Shown here piece after piece: positions 1 to 7,996 of a stretch of DNA of 64,000 nucleotides. Each line of letters begins with the position of its first letter. Within the stretch, counting starts at the first letter, position 1. Source of the stretch: Lichenicola sp964236105 (GTDB taxonomy: Bacteria > Pseudomonadota > Alphaproteobacteria > Acetobacterales > Acetobacteraceae); contig CAXSBC010000008.1 in assembly GCA_964236105.1 (NCBI GenBank), forward strand, positions 124,001 to 188,000, read 5' to 3'. Under the pieces are notes generated by a model. The model made no database searches and had not been told where the DNA came from. It saw only the letters and a program-made list of their open reading frames with translations. The position numbers and the translations under genes are program-made.

Positions 1-179
1 CGGTCCGCCTCCTGCCGCCAGTCTTTCGCCTTGTCCATCACCTCGGCGGAGACGACCTCGCGGGCGCGTCGCATCCGGACCTCGGCGCCCACCTCCTCGG
101 CCGCCGCCGCGGCCGCCTTGGCCAGGCCTTCAGTGGAACCGGAACGGGAATAGAAGGCGATGAGCAGCTTGACTGGCAT
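1..179 (-). CDS. wrbA: WrbA-like NAD(P)H:quinone oxidoreductase, 5' end only
   Basis: About 59 N-terminal residues are visible; the gene runs off the left edge. The start MPVKLLIAFYSRSGSTEGLA carries the flavodoxin FMN-phosphate loop (YSRSGSTE), followed by an alanine-rich helix and a strand (GAEVRMRRARE), as in the WrbA/flavodoxin-like family. WrbA proteins are cytosolic FMN enzymes that reduce quinones by two electrons. The ATG is at 179-177 on the minus strand. Only the first beta-alpha-beta unit can be seen, so another flavodoxin-fold reductase is possible. Confidence 0.7.
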   Translation of the reverse strand, partial: MPVKLLIAFYSRSGSTEGLAKAAAAAAEEVGAEVRMRRAREVVSAEVMDKAKDWRQEAD

Positions 180-400
180 GAAGCTTCCTTAAGCGGGAGC
201 ACGCCGATCCGGCATACCCGCAGCCGCATGGCAACGTCGGAAGCTTTCGGTCCGTACGAACGCGTTCGATGAACTTGTCGTATGAGCGGAGCGGCGCCAC
301 CCGCCTGAGCCGGCCGATGCCGGGATCGCTTCTACATCCTCCTGTACCGCGAGGCCCGTCTCCGGCGACGCATGCGCCTGAGGGCTGGATCCGGCCGTGC

Positions 401-426
401 CCGGCAGTTTCCTGCGACACTGCCGG
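401..426 (-). terminator. Hairpin terminator candidate after otnK
   Basis: CCGGCAG and CTGCCGG form a perfect 7-bp stem with a 12-nt loop, directly abutting the otnK stop codon. It lies at the end of the minus-strand tetronate operon. There is no U-tract, so it may be a processing or stability hairpin, or need Rho. Confidence 0.45.
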
Positions 427-1713
427 TCAGTCGAGCATCGACAGGGCGCGGACAAAGAAATCCTCGCCGCCGAAATTGCCGGATTTCAGCGCCACCGTCA
501 GCCCCGGGTGGCTGGCGCCGACGGTGCGCAGGACCGGCACCCCGGGGGCGATCTCCTGGCCGACCAGGAACGCCTCCAGCCCGAGCCGGTCCACCACCGC
601 CCCGGAGGTCTCGCCGCCGGCAACCACCAGGCGGCGCACGTCGGCCGCCAGCAGCGCCTCGGCGATCGCGGCCAGCGCCTGCTCGATCGCATGACCGGCG
701 GCGGCTCCGCCGTGGGTGCGCTGCATCGCCTGCACGGCGTCCGGCGTGTCGCTGCTGGCGATCAGCACCGGACCTGCCGCCAGCCGGGGCAGCGCCCAGT
801 CGAGCGCCTCCGCGACGACCTGCCCGGCGGCACCCTCCAGCAGCCGCGCCACGTCCAGGCGGTGGCAGGCGATCGACGCCGCTTCCGCGACCGCGATCTG
901 CTGGCGCGTCGCCGCCGAGCAGCTGCCGGCGAGGATGGCCGACCGACCGGGTGCTGCGACCGGATGCGGCTCCGCGTCGGGCGGCGCCGTTCCGGCCAGG
1001 CCGTCCCGGGCGACCAGGGCGCGGGCCAGCCCGGCGCCGAGGCCGGACGCGCCGGACGAGAGCGGGCCGGCCAGGGCCGCCTGGCCGAGCACGTCGAGAT
1101 GACGGGCCGCCACGGCGTCCGCGATCGCGGCACCGGCACCCCCGGCATTCGCCAGAGCCTCCCGCACCGCCTGCGCGCCCCGTTCGACCACGGCGAACGG
1201 GATCAGCGTCACGGGCGCCCGGCTCTGACGCTGCAGCACCCGCACCAGGTTGGAGTCGTGCATCGGATTGAGCGGATGGTCCTTGAGCGGGCTCTCGTGC
1301 AGCGGCACGCCGTTCACGAACAGGTGCCCCTGGAACACGCTGCGCCCGGTTTCCGGAAATGCCGGATTGACCAGCACCGGCCCGCCTCCGCAGAGCTCCC
1401 GCAGGGCATCGATCACCGGGCCGATATTGCCGGCATCGGTGGAGTCGAACGTCGAGCAGATCTTGAACAGCAGATGCCCGGCACCCCGGCCGCGCAGCCA
1501 ACGCGCGGCCTCCAGCGACTGCTCTACCGCCTGGTCGGCCGCAATCGAGCGGCTTTTCAGCGATACCACCACCGCATCGACCTCGGGAAGCGGCAGCGAC
1601 GGCCTCGGCACGCCGATCGTCTGCACCGTGCGCAGCCCGTTGCCGTGCAGCGTGTTGGCGAGGTCCGAAGCACCCGTGTAGTCGTCGGCGATGCAGCCGA
1701 GGCGGATGCTCAT
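427..1713 (-). CDS. otnK: 3-oxo-tetronate kinase OtnK (DUF1537 family)
   Basis: A 428-aa protein of the four-carbon acid sugar kinase family, normal length. The N-terminal substrate domain has ADDYTGASD near residues 9-17; the C-terminal nucleotide-binding part has GGETSGA near 366 and KSGNFG near 410. Members phosphorylate 3-oxo-tetronate at O4 with ATP. The product is the substrate of the OtnC decarboxylase encoded at 3585-4268. The stop of the upstream isomerase overlaps this ATG by 4 bp, so the two are translationally coupled. Together with LtnD and OtnI this makes a full tetronate-to-DHAP route. The chirality of the natural substrate cannot be read from the sequence. Confidence 0.9.
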   Translation of the reverse strand: MSIRLGCIADDYTGASDLANTLHGNGLRTVQTIGVPRPSLPLPEVDAVVVSLKSRSIAADQAVEQSLEAARWLRGRGAGHLLFKICSTFDSTDAGNIGPVIDALRELCGGGPVLVNPAFPETGRSVFQGHLFVNGVPLHESPLKDHPLNPMHDSNLVRVLQRQSRAPVTLIPFAVVERGAQAVREALANAGGAGAAIADAVAARHLDVLGQAALAGPLSSGASGLGAGLARALVARDGLAGTAPPDAEPHPVAAPGRSAILAGSCSAATRQQIAVAEAASIACHRLDVARLLEGAAGQVVAEALDWALPRLAAGPVLIASSDTPDAVQAMQRTHGGAAAGHAIEQALAAIAEALLAADVRRLVVAGGETSGAVVDRLGLEAFLVGQEIAPGVPVLRTVGASHPGLTVALKSGNFGGEDFFVRALSMLD

Positions 1714-2513
1714 GAGCGTGCCCCCGCAGGCGCGTCGCGTCGCCCGGCGTAAGGGGCGAACCAGCCGAGCCCGTCACGCGTGCCGGCACGTGGCCGATAC
1801 TCGCAGCCGACATAGCCGCCATAACCCAGACGGTCGAGCTCGGCGAACAGGAACGGCCAGTTCAGCTCCTCGCCATCCGGCTCGCGGCGTGACGGCACGC
1901 TGGCGATCTGGACGTGGCCGATCATCGGCAGCATGCGGGCAAGCGCCATCGTCACGTCGCCGTGCAGGATCTGGCGATGATACAGATCGAACTGCAGCTT
2001 CACGTTCGGCAGGCCGAGCTCGTCGATCAGTGCTGCCGCCCAGTCGAAATCGTTGAGGAAGTAGCCCGGCATGTCGCGGCCGTTGATCGGCTCCAGCACC
2101 AGCTCCAGGCCGCGTGCGCCGAGCGCCTCGGCGCAGCGCGCCACCGCGTCGCGGTAGCTCTGCACCGACCGTGCGTCCGACCTGTCGGCGATCCCGGCCA
2201 TCAGGTGCAGCCGGGCGACGCCGGTCGCCTCGGCATAGCGCAGGGCGGTGTCGAGGAAGGGGCCGACCTCGCCTGCGCGCGCGGGCAGTGCCGCGACGCC
2301 GCGATCGCCCGCGTCCCAGTCGCCCGGCGGCATGTTGAACAGCGCTACGTCGAGCGCGTGGCGATTCAGCCGCTCGGCCACCGCGTCGGGTTCCAGCGCG
2401 TAGGGAAACAGGAACTCGACGGCGGTGAAGCCGGCGTCGGCGGCGGCGGCGAACCGGTCTGCGAACGCGTGCTCGGTGAACATCATCGTCAGGTTGGCGG
2501 CAAAGCGTGGCAC
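1710..2513 (-). CDS. otnI: 2-oxo-tetronate isomerase OtnI (hydroxypyruvate isomerase-like)
   Basis: A 267-aa TIM-barrel protein of the xylose isomerase-like/Hyi family. Visible metal and substrate residues include the Glu in LVLEPINGRD, Asp and His in LQFDLYHRQ, His-Gln in HVQIASVPSR and the terminal Glu in GCEYRP. The family interconverts 2-oxo- and 3-oxo-tetronate. I chose the GTG at 2513 because PRFAANLTMMF directly after it is the usual N-terminus and GAGGGA lies at good spacing. The 17 codons upstream in frame are atypical. It sits 10 bp after ltnD and overlaps otnK by 4 bp. Confidence 0.88.
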   Translation of the reverse strand: MPRFAANLTMMFTEHAFADRFAAAADAGFTAVEFLFPYALEPDAVAERLNRHALDVALFNMPPGDWDAGDRGVAALPARAGEVGPFLDTALRYAEATGVARLHLMAGIADRSDARSVQSYRDAVARCAEALGARGLELVLEPINGRDMPGYFLNDFDWAAALIDELGLPNVKLQFDLYHRQILHGDVTMALARMLPMIGHVQIASVPSRREPDGEELNWPFLFAELDRLGYGGYVGCEYRPRAGTRDGLGWFAPYAGRRDAPAGARS

Positions 2514-2523
2514 GATGGTTCCC

Positions 2524-3441
2524 TCAGTCCTGCCGTGGCAGCGACAGCCCGGCGATAAGCGCATACAGCCGGGCGACCGACGCGTCGTCGTCCTTGCCCA
2601 TCCCGGCGGCGGCCGTCATCAGATACATCTGCAGTGCGGCTCCTGCGACTGGCACCGGAAACCGCGCCTCGCGCGCCATGTCGAGCACGATGCCGAGATC
2701 CTTGGTGAAGATGTCGACGGCGCTGCGCGGCGCATAGTCGCCGTCGAGCACGTGCGGGATGCGGTTCTCGAACATCCAGCTGTTGCCGGCGGATTTCGTG
2801 ATCACCTCGTAGACGCGCTTCAGGTCGAGCCCCTGCTTCGCCGCGAACGCCATCGCCTCGCAGGCGGCTGCGATATGGACGCCGGCCAGGAGCTGGTTGA
2901 CCATTTTGAAGGCGGCTCCCAGCCCGGGGCTGTCGCCCAGCTCGTAGAGCGTCGTCGTCATCGCCTGCAGCGCCGGACGGGCCGTGGCGAACGCGGCGCT
3001 GCTGCCGGAGGCGAGCATGGTGAGCTGGCCCTCGGCCGCCCGCGCAGCACCGCCGCTCATCGGCGCGTCCAGATAATGCCGCCCGGTCGCTTCCAGCCGT
3101 GCGCCCAGCGACCGCGCGCGCTCCGGCGCCATGGTGGCCGACGACACGAACACCGCCCCCGGCTTCATGCTGCCGGCACAGCCGTTCTCGCCGAACAGCA
3201 CCGCCTCGGTCTGGTCGGCGTTGACGACGACGGCGACGACGACATCCGCGTCCCGGGCCGCGTCTGCCGGCGTGGCGCCGATCCGCAGGCCCTCGCCCGC
3301 GAGACGCGTACCGGCCGCGTCGTTGACGTCGAACCCCGACACGCCGAAGCCCGCGCGCAGCAGCGACGAGGCCATGCCGCTGCCCATCGAGCCGAGGCCG
3401 ATCACCGCGCAGCGTGTCGGCGCCGCCTGTCCATCGCTCAT
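2524..3441 (-). CDS. ltnD: L-threonate dehydrogenase LtnD (HIBADH family)
   Basis: A 305-aa member of the 3-hydroxyisobutyrate dehydrogenase-related family. The N-terminal NAD-binding motif is VIGLGSMGSGMA near residues 12-23, the substrate loop is DAPMSGGAA and the catalytic lysine lies in KMVNQLLAG. It oxidises a 4-carbon sugar acid (L-threonate in characterised LtnD) to 2-oxo-tetronate, the first step before OtnI. The start at 3441 has GAGGAG 6 nt upstream; an in-frame ATG 24 nt earlier has no such site. It is the first gene of the minus operon ltnD-otnI-otnK, divergent from otnC. Confidence 0.85.
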   Translation of the reverse strand: MSDGQAAPTRCAVIGLGSMGSGMASSLLRAGFGVSGFDVNDAAGTRLAGEGLRIGATPADAARDADVVVAVVVNADQTEAVLFGENGCAGSMKPGAVFVSSATMAPERARSLGARLEATGRHYLDAPMSGGAARAAEGQLTMLASGSSAAFATARPALQAMTTTLYELGDSPGLGAAFKMVNQLLAGVHIAAACEAMAFAAKQGLDLKRVYEVITKSAGNSWMFENRIPHVLDGDYAPRSAVDIFTKDLGIVLDMAREARFPVPVAGAALQMYLMTAAAGMGKDDDASVARLYALIAGLSLPRQD

Positions 3442-3490
3442 GTCTGCTCCTCGGGCAGGGTGCACCGCATGGCCGGGCCGACAGCTTGCA

Positions 3491-3510
3491 TGGTCGGACT
3501 GCCACGACCA
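3491..3510. promoter_or_regulatory. Inverted repeat in the ltnD/otnC divergent promoter
   Basis: TGGTCG and CGACCA form a perfect 6-bp inverted repeat separated by 8 bp, halfway between the divergent starts at 3441 and 3585. A repressor bound here could control both halves of the tetronate pathway. The spacing does not match the compact palindrome at 10677, so a different protein may bind it. Confidence 0.4.
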
Positions 3511-3584
3511 AAATGACCGGGGCCGGCCGGTTGATAAACAGGCTGCATTGCCGACAGCGATGTCCGACCGGCGGAGACGATGCC

Positions 3585-4268
3585 ATGAACGAGACGAAGC
3601 TGCGTGAGCAGATCTGCCTGTTCTCGAGATCGCTGTTCGAGCGCGGCCTGACGCATGGCTCGTCCGGCAACATCAGCATCCGGCTCGAGGATGGCGGCCT
3701 GCTGACGACGCCCACGGACTCGTCGCTCGGCTTTCTCGATCCCGCCCGGCTGACGCGGCTCGATGCGGACGGCCGCGTGCTGTCCGGCGACGCGCCGACC
3801 AAGGAGATCCCGCTGCACCAGGCGCTCTACGACACCCGGACCGGTGCCGGGGCGATCGTGCATCTGCATTCCACGCATTCGGTCGCGGTCTCGATGCTGC
3901 CGGAGATCGATCCCGCCTCGGTGCTGCCGCCGCTCACCGCCTACTCGGTGATGCGCGTCGGAGCCACTGCGCTCGTGCCCTACTATCGGCCCGGCGATCC
4001 GGCGGTGGCGGGCGCGATCCGCGGCCTCGCCGGACGCTACGCCGCGGTGCTGCTCGCCAATCACGGTCCCGTCGTCGCCGGCGCCACGCTGGAGGCGGCG
4101 GTCAACGCGACCGAGGAGCTGGAGGAGACCGCGCGGCTCTACCTGCTGCTGCGCGGGCTGAACCCGCGCCTGCTGACGCAGGCGCAGGTGCAGGATCTGG
4201 TGCAGCATTTCAGGCTCGCCGACAGCGCCGGGGCGCCGTCCGGGTCCGGACACGACGCGCCGGCCTGA
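3585..4268 (+). CDS. otnC: 3-oxo-tetronate 4-phosphate decarboxylase OtnC (class II aldolase/adducin)
   Basis: A 227-aa class II aldolase-family protein. Visible are the phosphate-binding GSSGNISIR near residue 25, the catalytic Glu in TKEIPLH, and the zinc-binding histidines in HLHSTHS and ANHGPVV. It cleaves 3-oxo-tetronate 4-phosphate to dihydroxyacetone phosphate and CO2, the last step of the pathway. The ATG at 3585 follows GGAGA; the longer upstream frame has no family similarity. It is transcribed divergently from ltnD-otnI-otnK, and its stop codon lies inside a shared terminator hairpin. Confidence 0.88.
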   Translation: MNETKLREQICLFSRSLFERGLTHGSSGNISIRLEDGGLLTTPTDSSLGFLDPARLTRLDADGRVLSGDAPTKEIPLHQALYDTRTGAGAIVHLHSTHSVAVSMLPEIDPASVLPPLTAYSVMRVGATALVPYYRPGDPAVAGAIRGLAGRYAAVLLANHGPVVAGATLEAAVNATEELEETARLYLLLRGLNPRLLTQAQVQDLVQHFRLADSAGAPSGSGHDAPA

Positions 4269-4281
4269 CGCGATCAGGCCG
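4261..4281. terminator. Bidirectional terminator containing both stop codons
   Basis: CGGCCTGA, CGCGA, TCAGGCCG is a perfect 8-bp stem with a 5-nt loop. The TGA of otnC (4266-4268) and the TCA complement of the stop of the convergent racemase-like gene (4274-4276) are base-paired in the stem, so one hairpin serves both genes. Confidence 0.6.
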
Positions 4282-4966
4282 CCGCCTGCTCGGGCTGCTG
4301 CAGTGCCGCCAGACGCTGTGCGAGGCGCTCCATGCCGAGCCGCGGGCTGGTCAGCACCGGCACCGTGACCGCATCGCCGAGACTGTCGGCGACCCGACCC
4401 ATCGACACCTGTGCCAGCACGACGAGATCGACCTCGCCGGCGAGCTCAACCAGCGTGCGGGAGACGATCGCGTCGTGCGTCGCCATGTCGCCCGCCAGCA
4501 GGGCGTCGAACGCGCCGACGCAGAGCTTCTTCGTCACCTGGACGGGCTTGCCCGACGCCTTGGCCGTGCGCTCGATCAGCCGCGCGGTCGGATCGAGCGT
4601 GGTCTGCACCGTGGCGGCGACGCCGATCCGGCTCGCGCGCAGCACCGCCTCCTCGGCCATGGCGACGTCGATCTTGAGCATCGGGATGTCGAGCAGCTGC
4701 GATGCCAGTTCGGCCGCCTCGCCGACCGACGAGCAGCAGTTCAGGATCATGTCGGCGCCCATATCCTGGCCGATCGTCATGTACTGGGCGAGGCGCCGGG
4801 TGACCGCCGGCGTCACGTGGCCCGCCGCCATGGTGTCCTTCAGCAGGCTGTCATCGACCAGGTTGACCAGCCGCACGCCGGGGATCAGCTCCGGCGCCAG
4901 CGCGTTGAGGGGTGCGATCGTCACCGGCCCGGTATGCACCGCGACCACGATTGTCTGTTTTGGCAT
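4274..4966 (-). CDS. Aspartate/glutamate racemase-family protein
   Basis: A 230-aa protein with the Asp/Glu/hydantoin racemase fold pattern. The first cysteine site is present (ILNCCSSVGE, near residue 78). The position where canonical racemases have the second catalytic cysteine reads VVLAQVSMGR, with none. The family uses two cysteines to racemise or isomerise; this one may catalyse a one-cysteine reaction such as a decarboxylase- or isomerase-type step. The ATG at 4966 follows GAGGAG. It is the last gene of a minus-strand run with the SDR and ABC transporter, suggesting a role with the imported sugar acid or a precursor. The exact reaction is unknown. Confidence 0.65.
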   Translation of the reverse strand: MPKQTIVVAVHTGPVTIAPLNALAPELIPGVRLVNLVDDSLLKDTMAAGHVTPAVTRRLAQYMTIGQDMGADMILNCCSSVGEAAELASQLLDIPMLKIDVAMAEEAVLRASRIGVAATVQTTLDPTARLIERTAKASGKPVQVTKKLCVGAFDALLAGDMATHDAIVSRTLVELAGEVDLVVLAQVSMGRVADSLGDAVTVPVLTSPRLGMERLAQRLAALQQPEQAAA

Positions 4967-4994
4967 CACCTAACTCCTCGACCCGTCATGGTTG

Positions 4995-5891
4995 TCAGTT
5001 TGCCGTCTTCACATAGGAGCGCCAGTCGTGCTTCTCGCGGAAGCCCAGCATCGCGCGCGCCTTCTTGTTCGACAGCAGGCTCTCGAACTCGCCCATCTCG
5101 CCGCGCACCGGCACGTTCGGGTAGTAGCGGCGCAGCAGCTCGGCCGTCGGCAGGTCCGACGAGGAGCTGTCGTTGACGGCGTTGAACACCTGATAGCCGA
5201 GACCGTCGGTCTCGATGCCGAGCCGGCAGAGCTCGCCGAGGTCGCGCGCGTCGATGTAGCTCCAGGCGATCCGCTTGCGAAAGCCCGGCTTGGCGAACCA
5301 GCCCGGGAACAGCGCGTACTCGCTGGGCTCGATCACGTTGCCGATCCTGAGCGCGTAGATGTCGGTGCCGGTGCGCAGCGCGAAGGCCTCCGCGGTGCGC
5401 TCGTTGCAGATCTTGGACGTGGCGTAGCTGTCCATCGGCTTCACCGGATACTCCTCGTCGAGCGGGAAGTATTCCGGATCGCGGTGGCCGTGCGCGAACA
5501 CGACGCCGTAGGTGGTCTCGCTCGAGGCGATGATCACCTTCTTGATGCCGAGCTTGGTGGCGGCGTCGAGCACGTTGTAAGTGCCCATCACGTTGATGCG
5601 ATACACCTCGTTGTCGGGGGTGATCATGATGCGCGGGATGGCGGCGAAATGCACCACCGCATCGATCGGCTGCGGACTCAGATCCTCGTCGAACTCGTGC
5701 AGTCCGGTATAGGCCGAGAAGGCGTTGAACAGCTGGCCGGCATCGGTGATGTCGGTGATCAGGGTGCGGACCTGCGGGTTGTCCAGCGGCTTGGTGTCGA
5801 TGTTGAGCACCCGGTAGCCCTGCTCGACCAGGTACTGCACCACATGGCGGCCGGCCTTGCCGCTGCCGCCGGTGAATAGAATGCGCTTCAT
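4995..5891 (-). CDS. NAD-dependent epimerase/dehydratase (extended SDR)
   Basis: A 298-aa extended SDR. The N-terminal glycine motif GGSGKAGRHV (near 8-17), an acidic residue ending strand 2 (VLNIDTKPL, NAD preference), and the active site SSETTYG with YATSK (Tyr-xxx-Lys) are visible. It is likely a sugar or sugar-acid dehydrogenase or epimerase. Characterised D-erythronate dehydrogenase (DenD) is an extended SDR, so a DenD-like role beside LtnD is attractive, but sequence alone does not establish it. It sits 19 bp downstream of the substrate-binding protein gene and 28 bp before the racemase-like gene, probably in one operon. Confidence 0.7.
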   Translation of the reverse strand: MKRILFTGGSGKAGRHVVQYLVEQGYRVLNIDTKPLDNPQVRTLITDITDAGQLFNAFSAYTGLHEFDEDLSPQPIDAVVHFAAIPRIMITPDNEVYRINVMGTYNVLDAATKLGIKKVIIASSETTYGVVFAHGHRDPEYFPLDEEYPVKPMDSYATSKICNERTAEAFALRTGTDIYALRIGNVIEPSEYALFPGWFAKPGFRKRIAWSYIDARDLGELCRLGIETDGLGYQVFNAVNDSSSSDLPTAELLRRYYPNVPVRGEMGEFESLLSNKKARAMLGFREKHDWRSYVKTAN

Positions 5892-5910
5892 GCGATGATG
5901 TCCTTGATGA

Positions 5911-6927
5911 TCAGAACTTGTACTGGTCGATATTGGCTGCGTCGAAGATCAGCGGCGTGCTGAACACGATCACGCCGTCCTTGGCGGTGAAGCTGCCGAG
6001 GTCGCCGGCGGTGAAGCTGCCGTCGCGCTGGATCGCGTTGTTGGCCGCGAGCCGCGCCACGTACATCACCAGCTCGCCCTCCTTCACCTCGTCCCAGAGC
6101 GGGCTCTCCTTGATGATGCCGGCCTTCACGTACTGGCGGATCGCGTCGGGATCGCTGCAGCCGGTCACGAACACCTTGCCGGTGCTGCCGAGCTTCTGCA
6201 CCGCCGCCGCGGCCCCCACCTCGGCGGCACCATCCGGGGCGATGATGGCGGTCACGTCGCTATTGGCCTGCAGGATGTTGAGCCCCGCGGTCAGCGACTG
6301 CGACGGGCTGGACTGGCCATACTGGGTGGTGACGATCCGCATCTTCGGGTAGGTCGCGGTCATGTAGGCGGTGAGCGCCTTGATCCACTCGTTCTGGATC
6401 GTGGCATCGGGCGTCGAGGACAGGATCGCGACCTTGGCGTTGGGGCCGGTATATTTCGCGACCGACTCCACCAGCGCCTTGCCGAACGCCGCATAGTCGG
6501 TGTTCTGGATGAAGAAGTCGCGGGCATCGGCCGACACGTCACTGTCGTAGGACACCACCTTGATGCCCTGCTTGCGGGCGCGGCGCAACGCCGGGGCCAG
6601 CTGGGTCGGGTTGTTGGAGGTGGTGGTGATGGCATTGAAGCGGCGCGCGATCAGGCTGTTGAACACGTCGACCTGTCCCTGCGCCGACGCCGTCACCGGA
6701 CCGGTGTAGAGGAAATCGATGTTCAGCGCCTTGGCAGCGCTCTGGGCGCCCTGCTCGTTGGCCTTGAACACCGACAGCCCGACGAGCTTGGGCACCATCG
6801 CCACCTTGATCCGCTTGGAGGTGTCGATGTCGGCCGCGTGGCCGGCGAGGCTGGCGCTGCCAAGCAGCGGCAGCATGGCGAGAGCCGTGCGGATCGTGCG
6901 GGCAGGGCGGGTGATGCGACGTGTCAT
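5911..6927 (-). CDS. Sugar ABC transporter substrate-binding protein (RhaS/LsrB type)
   Basis: A 338-aa periplasmic binding protein of the ribose/rhamnose/AI-2 class (peripla_BP_4-like). The start MTRRITRPARTIRTALAMLP gives a basic n-region, hydrophobic core and cleavage near AGHAAD. The mature part has typical stretches such as VAMVPKLVGLSVFKANEQGA, TTTSNNPTQLAPAL and IIAPDGAAEVG. The longer open frame upstream has no family similarity and runs into the permease gene. It lies 34 bp downstream of the second permease. It should bind the sugar or sugar acid imported for the tetronate pathway. Confidence 0.85.
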   Translation of the reverse strand: MTRRITRPARTIRTALAMLPLLGSASLAGHAADIDTSKRIKVAMVPKLVGLSVFKANEQGAQSAAKALNIDFLYTGPVTASAQGQVDVFNSLIARRFNAITTTSNNPTQLAPALRRARKQGIKVVSYDSDVSADARDFFIQNTDYAAFGKALVESVAKYTGPNAKVAILSSTPDATIQNEWIKALTAYMTATYPKMRIVTTQYGQSSPSQSLTAGLNILQANSDVTAIIAPDGAAEVGAAAAVQKLGSTGKVFVTGCSDPDAIRQYVKAGIIKESPLWDEVKEGELVMYVARLAANNAIQRDGSFTAGDLGSFTAKDGVIVFSTPLIFDAANIDQYKF

Positions 6928-6961
6928 GGGTATCGTCCGTTTCCGAGTGTTTCTTGCTGGT

Positions 6962-7996
6962 TCAGGTAAGGGCGCTGCGGCGGCGGAAGCGGCCGAGCAG
7001 CATCGACAGGCCGGTGCCGCGGCCGGCGAACAGGTTCTTGAGCGCGATCGCGGCAAGCAGGATCGCGCCCGTCAGCATGGTCGTGACCATGTCGGAGAAG
7101 CCGGCGATCAGCATGCCCTGGCGAAGCATGCCCAGCAGCAGCACGGCGATCACCACGCCAGCGATGCTGCCCTCGCCGCCGAAGATGCTCACCCCGCCCA
7201 GCACCACCGTGGTGATGGTGCTGAGCAGCAGCAGGTCGCCCATGTCGGGACGCACCGCGCTGTAGTAGGCGGCAAGCACGATGCCGGCCAGGCCGGCCAT
7301 GCTGCCGCTGATGACGTAGGACGCGGTGACGATCCGCGCCACGCGCAGGCCGGAATAGCGTGCGGCCTCGCCGTTATAGCCGATCATCACCACCTTGCGG
7401 CCGAAGGTGGAGCGCGAGATCAGCAGCGAGAATAGCACCGCCAGGATCGCGAACAGCACGATCTGGAACGGCACGATGCCGCCGATGGCGCCGGTGCCGA
7501 GACGGTTGAAGCCGTCGGGGAACCCCGATGGCGGCGTGTCGCCGGCAAGTGCCGTCGCGATGCTGCCATAGATGAAGCTGGTCGCCAGCGTCGCAATCAG
7601 CGGCTCGGTGCGCAGCCGCGTGATGATCAGACCGTTCACCAGCCCGAGCGCCGCACCGGCCAGGATGCCGACCGCGGTGGCGAGCCAGATGGAGAGATGC
7701 AGCCCGCTCCACAGCTCGGCCATCACGATCGCCGACAGGCTGGCGGTGGCGCCGACCGACAGGTCGATGCCGCCGGTCAGGATGACGGTGGTCAGCCCGA
7801 GGGCCACCAGCCCGAACGGCAGGAAGTTCTCGGTCAGTGCCAGGAAGCCCGCAAACCCCGGATAGAAGCCCGGCACCCCGGCGATCAGCCCGCCGGTCAG
7901 CAGCACCAGCAGCACCAGCAGCGAACGCTCCCAGGTGCCGAGCGGCAGCCGCATGTTGCGGCCGCGCCCGGCGGTGACCTCGTTGCGGCCGCTCAT
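6962..7996 (-). CDS. Sugar ABC transporter permease (RbsC/LsrD type)
   Basis: A 344-aa polytopic inner-membrane protein, BPD_transp_2 family, with about 9-10 hydrophobic segments. It shows the class hallmarks GGIDLSVGA (near 80) and the cytoplasmic coupling region GYNGEAARYSGL, which contacts the ATPase. Its start overlaps the stop of the preceding permease by 4 bp, so the two permeases are made together and probably form a heterodimer. Substrate cannot be inferred beyond carbohydrate or acid sugar. Confidence 0.88.
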   Translation of the reverse strand: MSGRNEVTAGRGRNMRLPLGTWERSLLVLLVLLTGGLIAGVPGFYPGFAGFLALTENFLPFGLVALGLTTVILTGGIDLSVGATASLSAIVMAELWSGLHLSIWLATAVGILAGAALGLVNGLIITRLRTEPLIATLATSFIYGSIATALAGDTPPSGFPDGFNRLGTGAIGGIVPFQIVLFAILAVLFSLLISRSTFGRKVVMIGYNGEAARYSGLRVARIVTASYVISGSMAGLAGIVLAAYYSAVRPDMGDLLLLSTITTVVLGGVSIFGGEGSIAGVVIAVLLLGMLRQGMLIAGFSDMVTTMLTGAILLAAIALKNLFAGRGTGLSMLLGRFRRRSALT

